From positions 2,951,068 to 3,015,067 of the forward strand of contig VZQC01011955.1 of NCBI GenBank assembly GCA_009823505.1: 64,000 nt of DNA, given 5' to 3'. The stretch is from Rhizomys pruinosus. Its lineage: Eukaryota > Chordata > Mammalia > Rodentia > Spalacidae. Below, one piece after another: positions 1-10,019 of the stretch (positions are counted from its first letter, which is position 1; every line of letters begins with the position of its first letter). The position numbers were made by a program, and so were the translations under genes. The notes under the pieces are model-generated. The model did not search any database. It worked only from the letters and a program-made list of their open reading frames with translations, and was not told the DNA's origin.

Positions 1-129
1 AGAGTCTCCCTTTAGTGCCAACTGGCCTGGAGCTCCCTCTGTAGACCAGGCTGGCCTTGAAATCACAAAGATCCACCTGCCTCTGCCTCCCAAGTGCTAG
101 GATTAAAGGCGCGCACCACCACGCCTGGC
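1..129 (-). mobile_element. B1 SINE, 3'-cut by the window edge
   Basis: Reverse-strand B1 body ending in the head motif accaccacgcctggc. The window edge removes its A-tail side. Confidence 0.9.
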
Positions 130-141
130 CATGAGTATAGG

Positions 142-294
142 TTTTTTGTTTGTTTGTTTTGAGACAGGGTCTCCCTGTAGCCCCAGCTGTCCTGGAACTC
201 ACTCTGTAGACCAGGCTGGCCTTGAACTCACAAAGATCCGCCTGCCTCTGCCTCCCAAGTGCTAGGATTAAAGGTGTGCGCCACCACGCCCAGC
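142..294 (-). mobile_element. B1 SINE with target duplication
   Basis: Reverse B1 with T-rich tail. Flanks tgagtataggtttt at 131 and 295 are its target-site duplication. Confidence 0.9.
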
Positions 295-466
295 TGAGTA
301 TAGGTTTTTAATCATATAAGAGGCCATTCTGGGAATGTGTAAGCATAAAATTATTTTCCAGAGAGATCTTTTCTTTCCCTTTTACAATATGGATTTAATT
401 AAAGACCCAAAGAATCAAGGTTGGTTCTAGAGAACACATTGCAGCCACTTCCTCTTGGAATTAATT

Positions 467-617
467 TTTTTTTTTTTTTTTTCGAGACAGGGTCTCCCTG
501 TAGTCCCAGCTGTCCTGGAACTCACTCTGTAGACCAGGCTGGCCTTGAACTCACAAAGATCCACCTGCCTCTGCCTCCCAAGTGCTAGGATTAAAGGCGT
601 GCGCCACCACGCCCGGC
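467..617 (-). mobile_element. B1 SINE with target duplication
   Basis: Reverse B1; cctcttggaattaattt is repeated on both sides (from 451 and from 619). Confidence 0.9.
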
Positions 618-870
618 TCCTCTTGGAATTAATTTTACACTTAACATTTTCAGTATTATTTGTTCAAATATAAAAGAATTGTCCATTAGTAGATCTCCAG
701 TTTGAGATAATGTTTGAATGGATCAAGTTAACTACATGGATGTGGCTGTATATAATCTCAGCTACTCAAGAGGTTGAGGGAGGAGTTCCAGGCCTGTGTA
801 AGACCCTGTGCATGTTGCAGGGTGGGAGTTCTTTGAGCGTTCAAGGTTTATGCTGTTCTACTTGGTTTTT

Positions 871-1036
871 AAATTTTTTTTTATTTTTATTTTTATTTTT
901 GAGACCGGGTCTCCCTTTAGTCCCAGCTGGCCAGGAGCTGGCTATGTAGACCAGACTGGCCTTGAACTCACAGAGATCCCCCTGCCTCTGCCTCCCAAAT
1001 GCTAGGATTTAAAGGTGTGTGCCACCACGCCCGGCT
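871..1036 (-). mobile_element. B1 SINE
   Basis: Reverse B1 after a T/A-rich tail; flanks ttctacttg(g)tttt at about 855 and 1043 are similar, consistent with a target duplication. Confidence 0.85.
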
Positions 1037-1104
1037 ATGTGGTTCTACTTGTTTAAAGTGCACAATTCATGCAGTAGAACACTCATACATATAAAATTAA
1101 CTTT

Positions 1105-1315
1105 TTATTATATTTACTGCGTCCTTGTGTGCACGTGCATGCACACACAGGGCATGTGTGTGGCAGTCAGAGCATAGCTTTATGCAGGAATTGGTTCTTT
1201 CTCCCCTTCATGAGGCCTTGGGCTTGAACTCAGATATGCATTTTCAAGGCAAGTGCCTTTGCCTTTTTTTTTTTTTGGTGCCTTTACCTTTCGAGCCATC
1301 TTACTGCCTCCCAAA
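1105..1315 (-). mobile_element. Old B2/B3-family SINE remnant
   Basis: gtgtgcacgtgcatgcacac followed by a degraded ttgaactcagatatgcattt region and gagccatcttactgcc tail match the reversed layout of diverged B2-related elements. Confidence 0.5.
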
Positions 1316-1347
1316 TTAGAGAAATCTTGAGGTAGTAATGAAATGAG

Positions 1348-1590
1348 GGCTGGAGAGATGGCCTAGCGGTTAAGAGCGCAGACTGCTCTTGCAGAGGACA
1401 CGGGTTCAATCCCCAGCGCCCACATGGCAGCTAAGAACCATCTGTAACTCCAATTCCAGGAGAACTCCAGTTCCAGGGGAATCCGAGACCCTCTTCTGAC
1501 CTCTGTGGCATTGTATGACATGGGTGTACAAAACTGCATGCAGACAGTACATTCATACACATACAGAAATAAATAAAATTTAAAAAAAAT
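1348..1590 (+). mobile_element. B2 SINE (young)
   Basis: Full tRNA-like head (gggctggagagatggcctag), internal tandem of the aactcca-ttccagg motif, then attcatacacatacagaaat and A-rich tail. Confidence 0.92.
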
Positions 1591-1671
1591 AATGAAAAAG
1601 AGGTAACAGGATAACTTGGGGGTAATCATAAGACATGAAAACACTTAAAGAAGATAGACTCCTTAAACAAC

Positions 1672-1890
1672 TTTTTTAAAAATTTTATTTATTTTTGTAT
1701 GTGTATGAATGTACTGTCTGCATGCAGGTTTGTGCACCCATGTCATGCAATGCAATGCCGCAGAGGTCAGAAGAGGGCATCGGATTCCCCTGGAACTGGA
1801 GTCAAAGATGGTTCTCAGCCGCCATGTGGGTGCTGGGGATCGAACTAGGGTCCTCTGCAAGAGCAGTTGGTGCTCTTAACCGCTAGGCCA
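1672..1890 (-). mobile_element. B2 SINE, inverted relative to the copy at 1348
   Basis: Reverse B2 from its T-rich tail to gctcttaaccgctaggcca, cut just inside the head. It forms an inverted pair with the upstream B2, about 80 bp apart. Confidence 0.9.
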
Positions 1891-2000
1891 TTAATCTAGA
1901 ATTTGATCAGTCTTGGGACAATGTGATTTTTTTTTTTTTTAACTAAATTGAACAGTTTTTCTTTCCTTCTGTTAATCATTTTAGAAGTACAGAACTTTGT

Positions 2001-2122
2001 GCTGGGCGTGGTGGTGCATACCTGATCTCTGTGAGTTCAAGGCTAGCCTGGTCTACAGAGTGAGTTCCAGGACAGCTAGGACTAAAGGGAGACCATTTCT
2101 AAAAAAAAAAAAAAAAAAAAAA
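2001..2122 (+). mobile_element. B1 SINE with internal deletion
   Basis: B1 lacking the aatcctagcacttgggaggc section. Flanks gaagtacagaactttgt and gaggtacagaactttat are its target duplication. Confidence 0.85.
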
Positions 2123-2221
2123 GAGGTACAGAACTTTATATTTCCTATGGCAGTACAGTTTTACTTGAACAAGATTTGATTTGAAATGCACGTTTTTCAT
2201 AGTAAAAGCTAACTTTTTTTA

Positions 2222-2305
2222 GGAGCTGGGAATGTAGCCCAGTTAACAGACTGTTTGCCTAGTTTCCAGAAAGGCCTGGGTTCGATCCCCCATACTGAAG
2301 AAACT
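2222..2305 (+). mobile_element. ID-like tRNA-derived SINE
   Basis: ggagctgggaatgtagccca then gcctgggttcgatccccca, the A-box and B-box layout of ID elements. Confidence 0.6.
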
Positions 2306-2369
2306 GCCTCTGCCTCCCGAGTGCTAGAATTAAAGGCATAAGCCACCACACCCAGCCAATTTTTTTCCC

Positions 2370-2507
2370 CCATTTTTTTGAGGTCTCCCTGTAGCCCCAG
2401 CTGTCCTAGAACTCACTACGTAGACCAGGCTGGCCTTGAATTCAGAGATCCGCCTGCCTCTGCCTCCTGCGTGGTGGGATTAAAGACATATGCCACCACA
2501 ACTGGCC
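2370..2507 (-). mobile_element. B1 SINE (with a B1 scrap at 2306-2356)
   Basis: Reverse B1 from gaggtctccctgtagcccca to ccaccacaactggcc. The short piece before it is a separate B1 head. Confidence 0.8.
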
Positions 2508-2718
2508 AATTTTTTTATTTCATGTGTTTGAGTGTTTGCCTGGATGTACATATGTGGACCATGTGTGTGCATTGTCTGCAGAGGCTAGAAGAGGACATGT
2601 GACCCAATGGAACTGGAGTTATAGATGATTGTGAGCTGGCATGTGGGCTCTGAGACCTTAACTCAGGTCCTCTGCAAGAGCAGTCGTACTTTAACCTCTG
2701 AGCTTTCCCTCCAGCCCC
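2508..2718 (-). mobile_element. Old B2-family SINE
   Basis: Diverged reverse B2, recognisable by ggaactggagttatagatga, aggtcctctgcaagagcagt and ctccagcccc. Confidence 0.75.
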
Positions 2719-2942
2719 TCTTGTCTGAACTTTTTAAGTATAACATGTAAGAACACACAAATGATGAGTGTATAGCAGATGAACACACAGCCCCTAGACT
2801 GGGCCATAGACTATTTCCTACATCCTCTCAAGCTTCCTTATCCCTTCTTTGAGGAACTAGTTCTTTAGCCAAGGACATTCTAACATCATAGATTCGTTTT
2901 TGCTTATTTTTAAGCTTTTCTCAGAAAATCATATAGCATTGA

Positions 2943-3099
2943 AGCCGGGCGTGGTGGCGCACGCTTTTAATCCCAGCACTTGGGAGGCAGAGGCAGGCAG
3001 ATCTTGGTGAGTTCAAGGCCAGCTTGGTCTACAGAGTGAGTTCCAGGACAGCTGGGGCTACAGGGAGATCCTGTCTCAAAAAGACCAAAAAAAAAAAAA
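2943..3099 (+). mobile_element. B1 SINE ending at an undetermined base
   Basis: Complete B1; its poly(A) is interrupted by the single n at 3100. Confidence 0.9.
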
Positions 3100-3100
3100 N

Positions 3101-3158
3101 CTCCCTCCCTCCCTCCCTCCCTCCCTCATTTCCTCCCTTCCTTCCTCCCTTCCTTTAG
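3101..3158. repeat. (CTCC)n-type pyrimidine repeat
   Basis: Imperfect run of ctccctcc and ttcc units directly after the undetermined base. Confidence 0.85.
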
Positions 3159-3307
3159 ATAGGTTCTTCCTCTGTACCCCCCCAGCCTCTGACTCAGAGA
3201 TCTACCTGCTTCTCTCCTGAGTGCTGGGATGAAAGGCATGTTGCCACTATGCCCAGCTTCATTTCCATTTTTTTTTTGTTTCTAGAAATATTTATTATTG
3301 TTATTAT

Positions 3308-3436
3308 TATTTTGGTCTTTTTGAGACAGGGTCTTCCTTTAGTCCCAGCTGACCTGCAACCTACTATGTAGAACAGACTGGTCTTGAACCCACAGAAATT
3401 CACCTGTTTCTGCCTCCCAAGTGTTGAGATTAAACA
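3308..3436 (-). mobile_element. B1 SINE (older B1 scrap at 3159-3260)
   Basis: Reverse B1 beginning ttttggtctttttgagacag and diverged toward its head. Confidence 0.75.
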
Positions 3437-3439
3437 GTC

Positions 3440-3667
3440 TTAGCTATTTTTATTATTTTTTACTTTATATATGTATGAGTGTATTACCTGCATGCATCTA
3501 AGTGCACCCATATCATGCAGTGCCCTTGGAGGTCAGATAAGGGCATCAGATCTACTGGAACTTGAGTTTCAGATGGTTGTTACTGCCATGCGGGTTCTGG
3601 GAACTGAACCCATATCCTCTATAAGGACATCCAGGGCTCTTAACTGCTGAGCCATCTCTCTAAGCCC
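3440..3667 (-). mobile_element. Old B2-family SINE
   Basis: Reverse B2-like order: tatgtatgagtgtattacct, ggtcagataagggcatcaga, then gagccatctctctaagcc. Confidence 0.75.
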
Positions 3668-3689
3668 TCATTTTTATTCTTATATAGTA

Positions 3690-3938
3690 TTCTTTTGTGA
3701 CTGTAATTCTGTTTGGGTGCTTTGCAGTTTGGGAATCATTACAAATAGTCCTTTTATGAATGTCTTCATACATGTCTTTGATGAACATGTTCAGTATGTA
3801 CCCAAGCAGTAGGACTACTAATCATAGAGCATATGCATGTTCAGCTTTGGTAGTTACTCTGAAGAGTTTTACTAATTTTATAGCAGTTTCTGTAACGGGG
3901 ACCTCCCCACTATTGTAGCCATTCTGGAGTCTGTACAG
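3690..3938 (-). mobile_element. Probable old LINE-1 fragment, antisense
   Basis: Words such as gatgaacatgttcagtatgt, acccaagcagtaggactact and accattg-type endings resemble the antisense 3' part of ancient mammalian LINE-1. Related text (gtggttttgatacacatttc, attaatgatgttgaacacat) resumes at 4460-4515 after a B2 and another SINE. Assignment is tentative. Confidence 0.4.
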
Positions 3939-3954
3939 TAATAATACGTTGTGG

Positions 3955-4236
3955 AGGGCTGGAGAGATGGCCTAGCGGTTAAGAGCGCCAACTGCTCTTA
4001 CAGAGGACCCGGGTTCGATCCCCAGCACCCACATGGTGGCTGAGAACCGTCTGAAACTCCAATTCCAGGAGAACTCCAGTTCCAGGGGAATCTGACACCC
4101 TCTTCTGACCTCCGCAGCATTGCATGACATGGGCGCACAGACCTGCATGCAGACAGTACATTCATACACATACAGAAATAAATAAAATTAAAAAAAACCA
4201 CCAATAAAACCCAAAATGTTTGATTCTAAAAAAAAA
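3955..4236 (+). mobile_element. B2 SINE with 16-bp target duplication
   Basis: Young B2 with the internal tandem. Flanks taataatacgttgtgg are identical at 3939-3954 and 4237-4252, so this is a clean recent insertion. Confidence 0.93.
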
Positions 4237-4264
4237 TAATAATACGTTGTGGGTTTAAAAAAAA

Positions 4265-4455
4265 AATGCTTTAAAGTTGTGTGTGGGTATGGGTGTAGGT
4301 GTGGGTGTGGTGTACCAAGGTGCCTTTGGGGATGTCAGGGGATGCCCCTTAGTAGTCAGTTCTCTTTTACAATAATATCTGGAGATAAAGTCAGGTTGCT
4401 ACATTTGCACAGCAAGAGCCTTTGAGCCTTTACCTGTCAGCCATCTTGCTGGCTT
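4265..4455 (-). mobile_element. Old B3/B4-like SINE remnant
   Basis: GT-rich start then a degraded gagcctttacctgtcagcca tail. Family uncertain. Confidence 0.4.
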
Positions 4456-4529
4456 CACACTGTGGTTTTGATACACATTTCTTGGAGATTAATGATGTTG
4501 AACACATTTTGAACTCACCTTACCTGTTT

Positions 4530-5390
4530 TTCAGTAGGGTTTGGGAAGAACAGCACTGTGTCTTCCTTCGCATTACATCCCATTCAGTGGAAGTTGATCT
4601 TACCAGTAGATGTGCGGTAGATGGTAAAAGAGAGACAAAGAATTTTGTCACCATGTAGCTGTGACTTGAGGGATAGTTATCTCTACCTCTAAGCCATCCT
4701 GGGCAATATTCCTTGGCAAACTATGAAGATAAGCTTGTTGTAGCTCTGTCTCAAACTCAAGCTTTCTGAACATTGCCTTTCTATTTTACACATTACATGT
4801 ACTCTGTACCTCTTTTGGCAATAACATTTTGTTCCTAGAACATTGATTCATCAGGAGAAAAAAATATGTTTTGCAGTATAATGTCCTGTGGGGTCCCATA
4901 TGCTATGTAACATAGCTCAGAACAGGCAGATTGACTTGTGGAGACTTTACTGCGGAGAGACAGAGTTTAGAGGGTCAGGGTTAGCGGAAGGAGACGTACT
5001 ATTGTTGGGGCCAGGAGAATGACAAGAAGGCTATTGAGTGCCAGGCAGTCTGGATTGAGAGGGTGCCAGTTGTAGTGAAAGCCAGCTGACTAGCACCAGA
5101 AGCCCTCAGGCCCATGAGAAGTTATACTTACCTTCCATGAGGACAGGGACCCAGTGGTCCCAAGGGAGCTGAGGATTCTGTTCCTCTTGCTGGCCTGTCC
5201 CCCTGCCTCAGCTGTCATCAATTTGAGACAGTTCTCATTGCACACTGCATAATCTGATAGTCTACAAGGAAGAGAACCTCAGCTCCAGAGCTGTGAGTCT
5301 TCACAATGAGACAAAATTGTTCTAACTTGTACTTGAAATTTGAAATTCCAGGGACTGTCTTTTACTTATTTATTATTTTTTAATAATTTG
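4530..5390. other. Intron 1, no recognised feature
   Basis: Mostly unique sequence; no SINE, exon or structured RNA seen. Confidence 0.6.
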
Positions 5391-5617
5391 CATACTTCTT
5401 TTTTTTTAATTTTTAAATTTATTTTTATGTGTATGAATGTACCGTCTGCATGTAGGTAGGTGCACCTGTGTCGTGCAATGCCTTGGAGGTCAGAAGAGTT
5501 CCCCTGGAACTGGAGTTAAAGACGGATCTCAGCCGCCATGTGGGTGCTGGGGATTGAACCCGGGTCCTCTGTAAGAGCAGTTGGCACTCTTAACCGTTAG
5601 GCCATCTCTCCAGCCTG
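5391..5617 (-). mobile_element. B2 SINE
   Basis: Reverse B2 of the form without the internal tandem (ggaactggagttaaagacgg). Confidence 0.9.
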
Positions 5618-5668
5618 GGGGCTGCCTTTTAAAGTCAAATAGTGATTTATCTTTAAAAAAAAATTCTA

Positions 5669-5821
5669 AGCCAGGCGTGGTAGTGCAAGCCTTTAATCCT
5701 AGCACTTGGGAGATAGAGGCAGGTGGATCTTTGTGAGTTCAAGGCCAGCCTGGTCTACAGAGTTCCAGGACAGCTTGGGGGGGGGTATAGGGAGACCCTG
5801 TCTCGAAAAGACAAAAAAAAA
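5669..5821 (+). mobile_element. B1 SINE
   Basis: Full B1 with a small deletion before a G-rich run at 5776-5785. Confidence 0.88.
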
Positions 5822-5963
5822 TTTGTTTTTTCTAGTTATTAACATTCCTTTTCTGCAATTACTAATTTGCCATGGAAACTTTATAGATGAATTTATTTTA
5901 GATACAGAAAGGTAAATACTTTTATAGATATATTATTAGAATTATATAATATTGGTGAATTTG

Positions 5964-6102
5964 CCAGGTGTGGTGGCGCACACATTTAATCCTGGCAAGG
6001 TGATTTTTGTGTGTTCAAGGCCAGCCTGGTCTACAGAGTGAGCTCCAGACCAGGTGGGACGAAAGGAAGACCCTGTCTCAAAAAGACCAAAAAAAAAAAA
6101 GC
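5964..6102 (+). mobile_element. B1 SINE, internally deleted
   Basis: B1 that jumps from aatcctggcaagg to the ttcaaggccagcctgg segment. Confidence 0.85.
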
Positions 6103-6340
6103 AAAAATGGTAAATTTGATAGGTGAAGTTTTACTGTAAATCATTCTTAGTTTTTGATCATATAACTAAATAACTGTAAAATAAACATTGAGAAATGAAA
6201 ATACAGGTACCTGTGAAATCAGGTTTGCCTCAGGCTTGAAAGGTTTGTTTTAATAGTAGGAAAAAGGGAGTGATTGTATTTTTAGAAAACGCTATGTGTT
6301 TAATAAATCATATTTGAATTTATTCTTTTGGAAACACTAG

Positions 6341-6505
6341 CAAGAAGGCTCACTCTGTGCTCAACATTGCCTGAACAATCTCTTGCAAGGAGAGTATTTT
6401 AGCCCTGTGGAATTATCCTCCATCGCACACCAGCTGGATGAGGAAGAGAGGATGCGGATGGCAGAAGGGGGGGTGACGAGCGAGGACTACCGCACGTTTC
6501 TTCAG
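6341..6505 (+). CDS. ATXN3: ATXN3 exon 2 (start of Josephin domain, catalytic Cys14)
   Basis: 165 bp, phase 0 at both ends, encoding residues 9-63. It begins QEGSLCAQHCLNNLLQGEYF and ends DYRTFLQ, the N-terminal half of the Josephin catalytic domain. The Cys14 nucleophile is the tgt codon at 6356-6358 and oxyanion-hole Gln9 is the first codon. The acceptor is AG at 6339-6340 and the donor GT at 6506-6507. No stop or indel interrupts it. The next exon, only 217 bp away, continues the same domain. The domain removes or edits ubiquitin chains with a preference for long or mixed chains (family knowledge). There is only one copy, outside the triplicated block. Confidence 0.97.
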
Positions 6506-6722
6506 GTAATGATTGCAAACTCACATCGCCTTGTGTTTTAAAATGTGGGTACTCTTTAGAACACACTGAGCCATTCTTCCCATAGGAATCTGACTTGTTA
6601 ATTACAACCCTGCGCTGGACTTTGTAGGTGGGAATGCACAGTGTGTTCTTTTCATTGTGTACACTAATAACCATCTTTACCCTTTTCTCTTCCCTCCTGC
6701 TACTACCCGTCAAAACACACAG

Positions 6723-6767
6723 CAGCCTTCTGGAAATATGGATGACAGTGGCTTTTTCTCTATTCAA
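6723..6767 (+). CDS. ATXN3: ATXN3 exon 3 (Josephin domain)
   Basis: 45 bp, phase 0 at both ends, encoding QPSGNMDDSGFFSIQ (residues 64-78), the flexible hairpin region of the Josephin fold. The donor is GTAAGT at 6768, a perfect consensus. The acceptor is a CAGCAG tandem at 6720-6725: use of the first AG keeps the leading Gln, use of the second drops one codon without changing frame. Because exon 3 is a multiple of three, skipping it would also be frame-neutral but would damage the fold. The length agrees with the known mammalian exon. Confidence 0.96.
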
Positions 6768-7043
6768 GTAAGTAGTCAGAAGTGTATTCAGAGCCTTCTC
6801 ATGTCCTAGACACTGCGGAGCTTCAGCTCACTTTATGGTTGATATGGTGTAGCTCTTCACAGCTTTTTATGTAGTGAAGGAACTTTGAGGGGTTCCTCCT
6901 ATAGATTATGTCTACAGAATCTAAGACTACACTCTTATCAAAGTACTAGGTTTTAGGTAGATCAACATTAGGATAGTAGACTCTTCATTTTAGAATAGGG
7001 CTTTGTTGGTTGATTGCTTGGTTGGTGAGTGGGTGAGTTGGTT

Positions 7044-7165
7044 GGAATAAGGTCTACGCTGTGCAGTCTTGGCAACTCATTATGTAGACCATGCTGGCTT
7101 CAGATCTTCTTTCTGCCTCTGCCTTCAGAGTGCTATGATTATAGGTGTGTGCTCCCATTCCTAGT
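7044..7165 (-). mobile_element. Old B1 SINE
   Basis: Diverged reverse B1 (cattatgtagaccatgctgg, tctgcctctgccttcagagt). Confidence 0.65.
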
Positions 7166-7196
7166 TTAGTATAGAGCTTTAAAAAAATCACTTGCT

Positions 7197-7356
7197 GGGG
7201 CTGGAGAGATGGCTCAGCAATTGGGGACACTCGCTGTTCTTCCAAAGGACTTATTTTCAATTCACAATAGCCATACGCATGTTAACAACTGTCCATGACT
7301 CCAGTTCCAGGGGATTCAGTGCATTGCATGCACATGGTGCACTTGCACACATGGAG
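7197..7356 (+). mobile_element. Old B2-family SINE, shortened
   Basis: Head ggggctggagagatggctca and the ccagttccaggggattcag body are clear; the middle is diverged. Confidence 0.75.
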
Positions 7357-7419
7357 GAAAAACATTTGTACAATGTAGCTTCTGGTCTATTTTTGTTGTT
7401 GTTGTTTTTAGTGGTGTTT

Positions 7420-7577
7420 TTTTTTTTTTTTTTGGTCTTTTTGAGACATGGTCTCCCTGTAGCTCTGGCTATCCTGGCACTCACTCTGTAGACTAGGCTG
7501 GCCTTGAACTCACAGATATCCGCCTGCCTCTGCCTCCAGAGTGCTAGGATTAAAGTCGTGCACCACCACACCCGACC
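7420..7577 (-). mobile_element. B1 SINE
   Basis: Reverse B1; tggtctatttt flanks at 7383 and 7578 indicate the target duplication. Confidence 0.88.
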
Positions 7578-7714
7578 TTGGTCTATTTTGTAACCTATGG
7601 CATCTTTGGAAGGTGTGTTGGGATTGACCCCAAGTGTGGTGGGCTTGAACTCTACTACTGAACCACACCAACAAAGCCTTCAACTCCTTTTTAATTCTGT
7701 GGTTAAATCTTTAC

Positions 7715-7790
7715 AGTGCTGGGGATGAAATTTAAGGCCTTGTCACTACTACACAAGTAGTCTGCCATAGAGAAACCCTGTGACCATTTG
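7715..7790 (-). mobile_element. ID-like SINE remnant
   Basis: gtgctggggatgaaatttaa and aagtagtctgccatagag resemble a reversed ID element. Confidence 0.45.
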
Positions 7791-7803
7791 TTTATATCTG
7801 TTC

Positions 7804-7855
7804 GTTTTGTTTTGTTTTGTTTTGTTTTGTTTTGTTTTGTTTTGTTTTGTTTTGT
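7804..7855. repeat. (TTTTG)n microsatellite
   Basis: About ten perfect pentamer units. Confidence 0.95.
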
Positions 7856-8007
7856 TGGTAGTCCTACTTTATAGCCCAACTTGGCCTCAATCTCTTGGCA
7901 GTCCTGTTTTGCATACCTGAGATATACCTGTGAGATTCTTTTATCTATGGATCTTTAATTCTAATGGTGTGAGGGTGATGCAAGTTCCTTTAGAACCTCC
8001 ATCTCTT

Positions 8008-8258
8008 TTTTTTTTTTTTTTTAAATTTTATTTATTTCTGTATGTGTATGAATGTGCTGTCTGCATGCAGGTCTGTGCACCCGTGCCATGCAATGCCGCG
8101 GAGGTCAGAAGAGGGTGTCGGATTCCCCTGGAACTGGAGTTCTCCTGGAATTGGAGTTTCAGACAGGTCTCAGCTGCCATGTGGGTGCTGGGGATCGAAC
8201 CCGGGTCCTCTGTAAGAGCGGTCGGTGCTCTTAACCGCTAGGCCATCTCTCCAGCCCC
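8008..8258 (-). mobile_element. B2 SINE, first arm of an inverted pair
   Basis: Reverse young B2 with the internal tandem. Flanks agaacctccatctcttt at 7992 and 8259 are its target duplication. Confidence 0.93.
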
Positions 8259-8291
8259 AGAACCTCCATCTCTTTAAAAAATCTATTTCTG

Positions 8292-8528
8292 GGCTGGAGA
8301 GATGGCCTAGCGGTTAAGAGCGCTGACCGCTCTTGCAGAGGACCCGGGTTCAATCCCCAGTACTCACATGGCAGCCGAGAACCGTCTGAAACTCCAATTC
8401 CAGGAGAACTCCAGTTCCAGAGGAATCCGACACCCTCTTCTGACCTCTGCGGCATTGCACGACACGGGTGCACAAACCTACATGCAGACAGTACATTCAT
8501 ACACATAAAAATAAATAAATAAAATTTA
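8292..8528 (+). mobile_element. B2 SINE, second arm of an inverted pair
   Basis: Forward young B2, 33 bp after the reverse one. Flanks aaaaatctatttct at 8277 and 8530 are its target duplication. Confidence 0.93.
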
Positions 8529-8774
8529 AAAAATCTATTTCTGTTGATAACTGTGCTTACATTCTTTCTGTACTACCCTCCTAGACTCTTCATCCACCAG
8601 CATTTCTACCCAGTGCTTCACTATCATCCTGAGAGCCTTGTAGCTGAACTGAGTACAGAGGTCAGGGTTAGCCTGCTATCTCCTGTGTGTGTGGCACGGC
8701 GCTTGTTGCACTGTGCTTGATACCAGCTCACATTTGCCCCTTCCTACACATTCAGAAGATTTTTTTTCTTTTTA

Positions 8775-8940
8775 AGTGTGTGTGTGCATGTGCACACTTG
8801 TGTACACAAAAATGCCTGTGAAGGCCAGAGGAGGGTTATAGACAGTTGTTAGCTGCCCAGCTTGGGTGCTGGGGACTGAACCCAGGTCCTCTGCAAGAGC
8901 AGTATGTGCTTTTAACTGCTGAAATACCTCTCCAGCCCCC
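8775..8940 (-). mobile_element. Old B2/B4-family SINE
   Basis: Reverse element with a GT-rich 3' side and ctctgcaagagcagtatgtg near its head. Confidence 0.7.
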
Positions 8941-9147
8941 AAACATTCTTTGTAAATCCCCAGGGAGCTAGGCCTCTGCTCACTGACACTGCAGGTAGTG
9001 TGGAAAAGCACCCACAGGAAATAATACACATAGACACACACAAACAAACACACACACACACTTGAGACAGTGTCCTCTATGAATTAAGTGGTTTTCTGAA
9101 ATCTCTCAGAAACTTAATGTGAAAAGCAGTCTTTTAATTACATGTGT

Positions 9148-9345
9148 GGGCTGGAGAGATGGCTCAGTGGTTAAGAGTGACTGCTCTTACAGAGAGCAAT
9201 ATGATTCCCAGCACCCACATGGCAGCTAACAGTTCCAGGGGATCTCATGCCCTCTTCTGACCTCTATGGGCATTGTATGACATGGGTGGACTTAAATACA
9301 TGTAGGCAGTACACTCATAACACTTAAAGATAATAAATATTTTAA
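9148..9345 (+). mobile_element. B2 SINE (older); B1 scrap at 9356-9432
   Basis: ggctggagagatggctcagt head and gtagacttaa-type diverged tail, followed by part of a forward B1. Confidence 0.8.
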
Positions 9346-9608
9346 TAAATACCCATGTGCTGGGCATGGTAGCAGCACATGACTTGAATCCCAGCACTTG
9401 GGAGCCAGAGATCCAGGCCAGCTGGTGCTACCTTATTTATATTATTTATGGGTTTAGTGATGTATCCATAGAGACAGGATTTTTAAAAAACACATCTTCA
9501 GAATTTGCATATGAAGTGCAATTGCTTACATAATTAATGTAGATGTACTACTTAAATTTGGACTTGAATGGTTTAGCTTATAAAAAGTTGCTGTTTTTCT
9601 TTTGACAG

Positions 9609-9694
9609 GTTATAAGCAATGCCTTGAAAGTTTGGGGTTTAGAACTAATCCTCTTCAATAGTCCAGAGTACCAGAGACTCAGGATTGATCCTAT
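9609..9694 (+). CDS. ATXN3: ATXN3 exon 4 (Josephin domain core)
   Basis: 86 bp, starting phase 0 and ending after two bases of the Ile107 codon (at|a). It encodes residues 79-106, beginning VISNALKVWGLELILFNSPE, the central strand-helix part of the Josephin domain. The acceptor AG is at 9607-9608 and the donor GTAAGA starts at 9695. The sequence is intact and single copy in the window. It lies 2.8 kb downstream of exon 3, across an intron crowded with SINEs. Confidence 0.97.
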
Positions 9695-10019
9695 GTAAGA
9701 TGTTTTTCCCTATATTTATCTAAATTGGATTTTTACAGCTATAGTTTCTGAATGAGAGAAAACACATTGTAAATAGATTTGCTTCAGTACTGCATTAGAT
9801 TCCCTTGGGTGTCCCACTTTTCTTTTTGGTGCCCTTGAGAAGCTGACTTCTGAGTAGTGTCAGTAGTGGCATAGCTGGCCCTGAGTAGTGTGAGGTCTTT
9901 TTGGCATGACTTCACTGGCTGCAGTGCTGTGGAAAAGTGCATACAGTTGTGGGATGCTATTTTATTTTATTTATTTTAATTTCTGTTTCTTTTAATTTTT
10001 AAAAAACTTTTAATTAAAT

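Noticed and set aside
1348..1420. tRNA-like A and B boxes (ggttaagagcgc, gggttcaatcc)
   Set aside because: They are the tRNA-derived heads of B2 SINEs, not tRNA genes; no cloverleaf with an anticodon arm is kept.
3972..4169. Recurrent 60-80 residue reading frames with motifs such as LELEFSWNW and [11 protein letters not shown]
   Set aside because: They recur at every B2 element because they are the B2 sequence read in one frame. No start context, no independent conservation.
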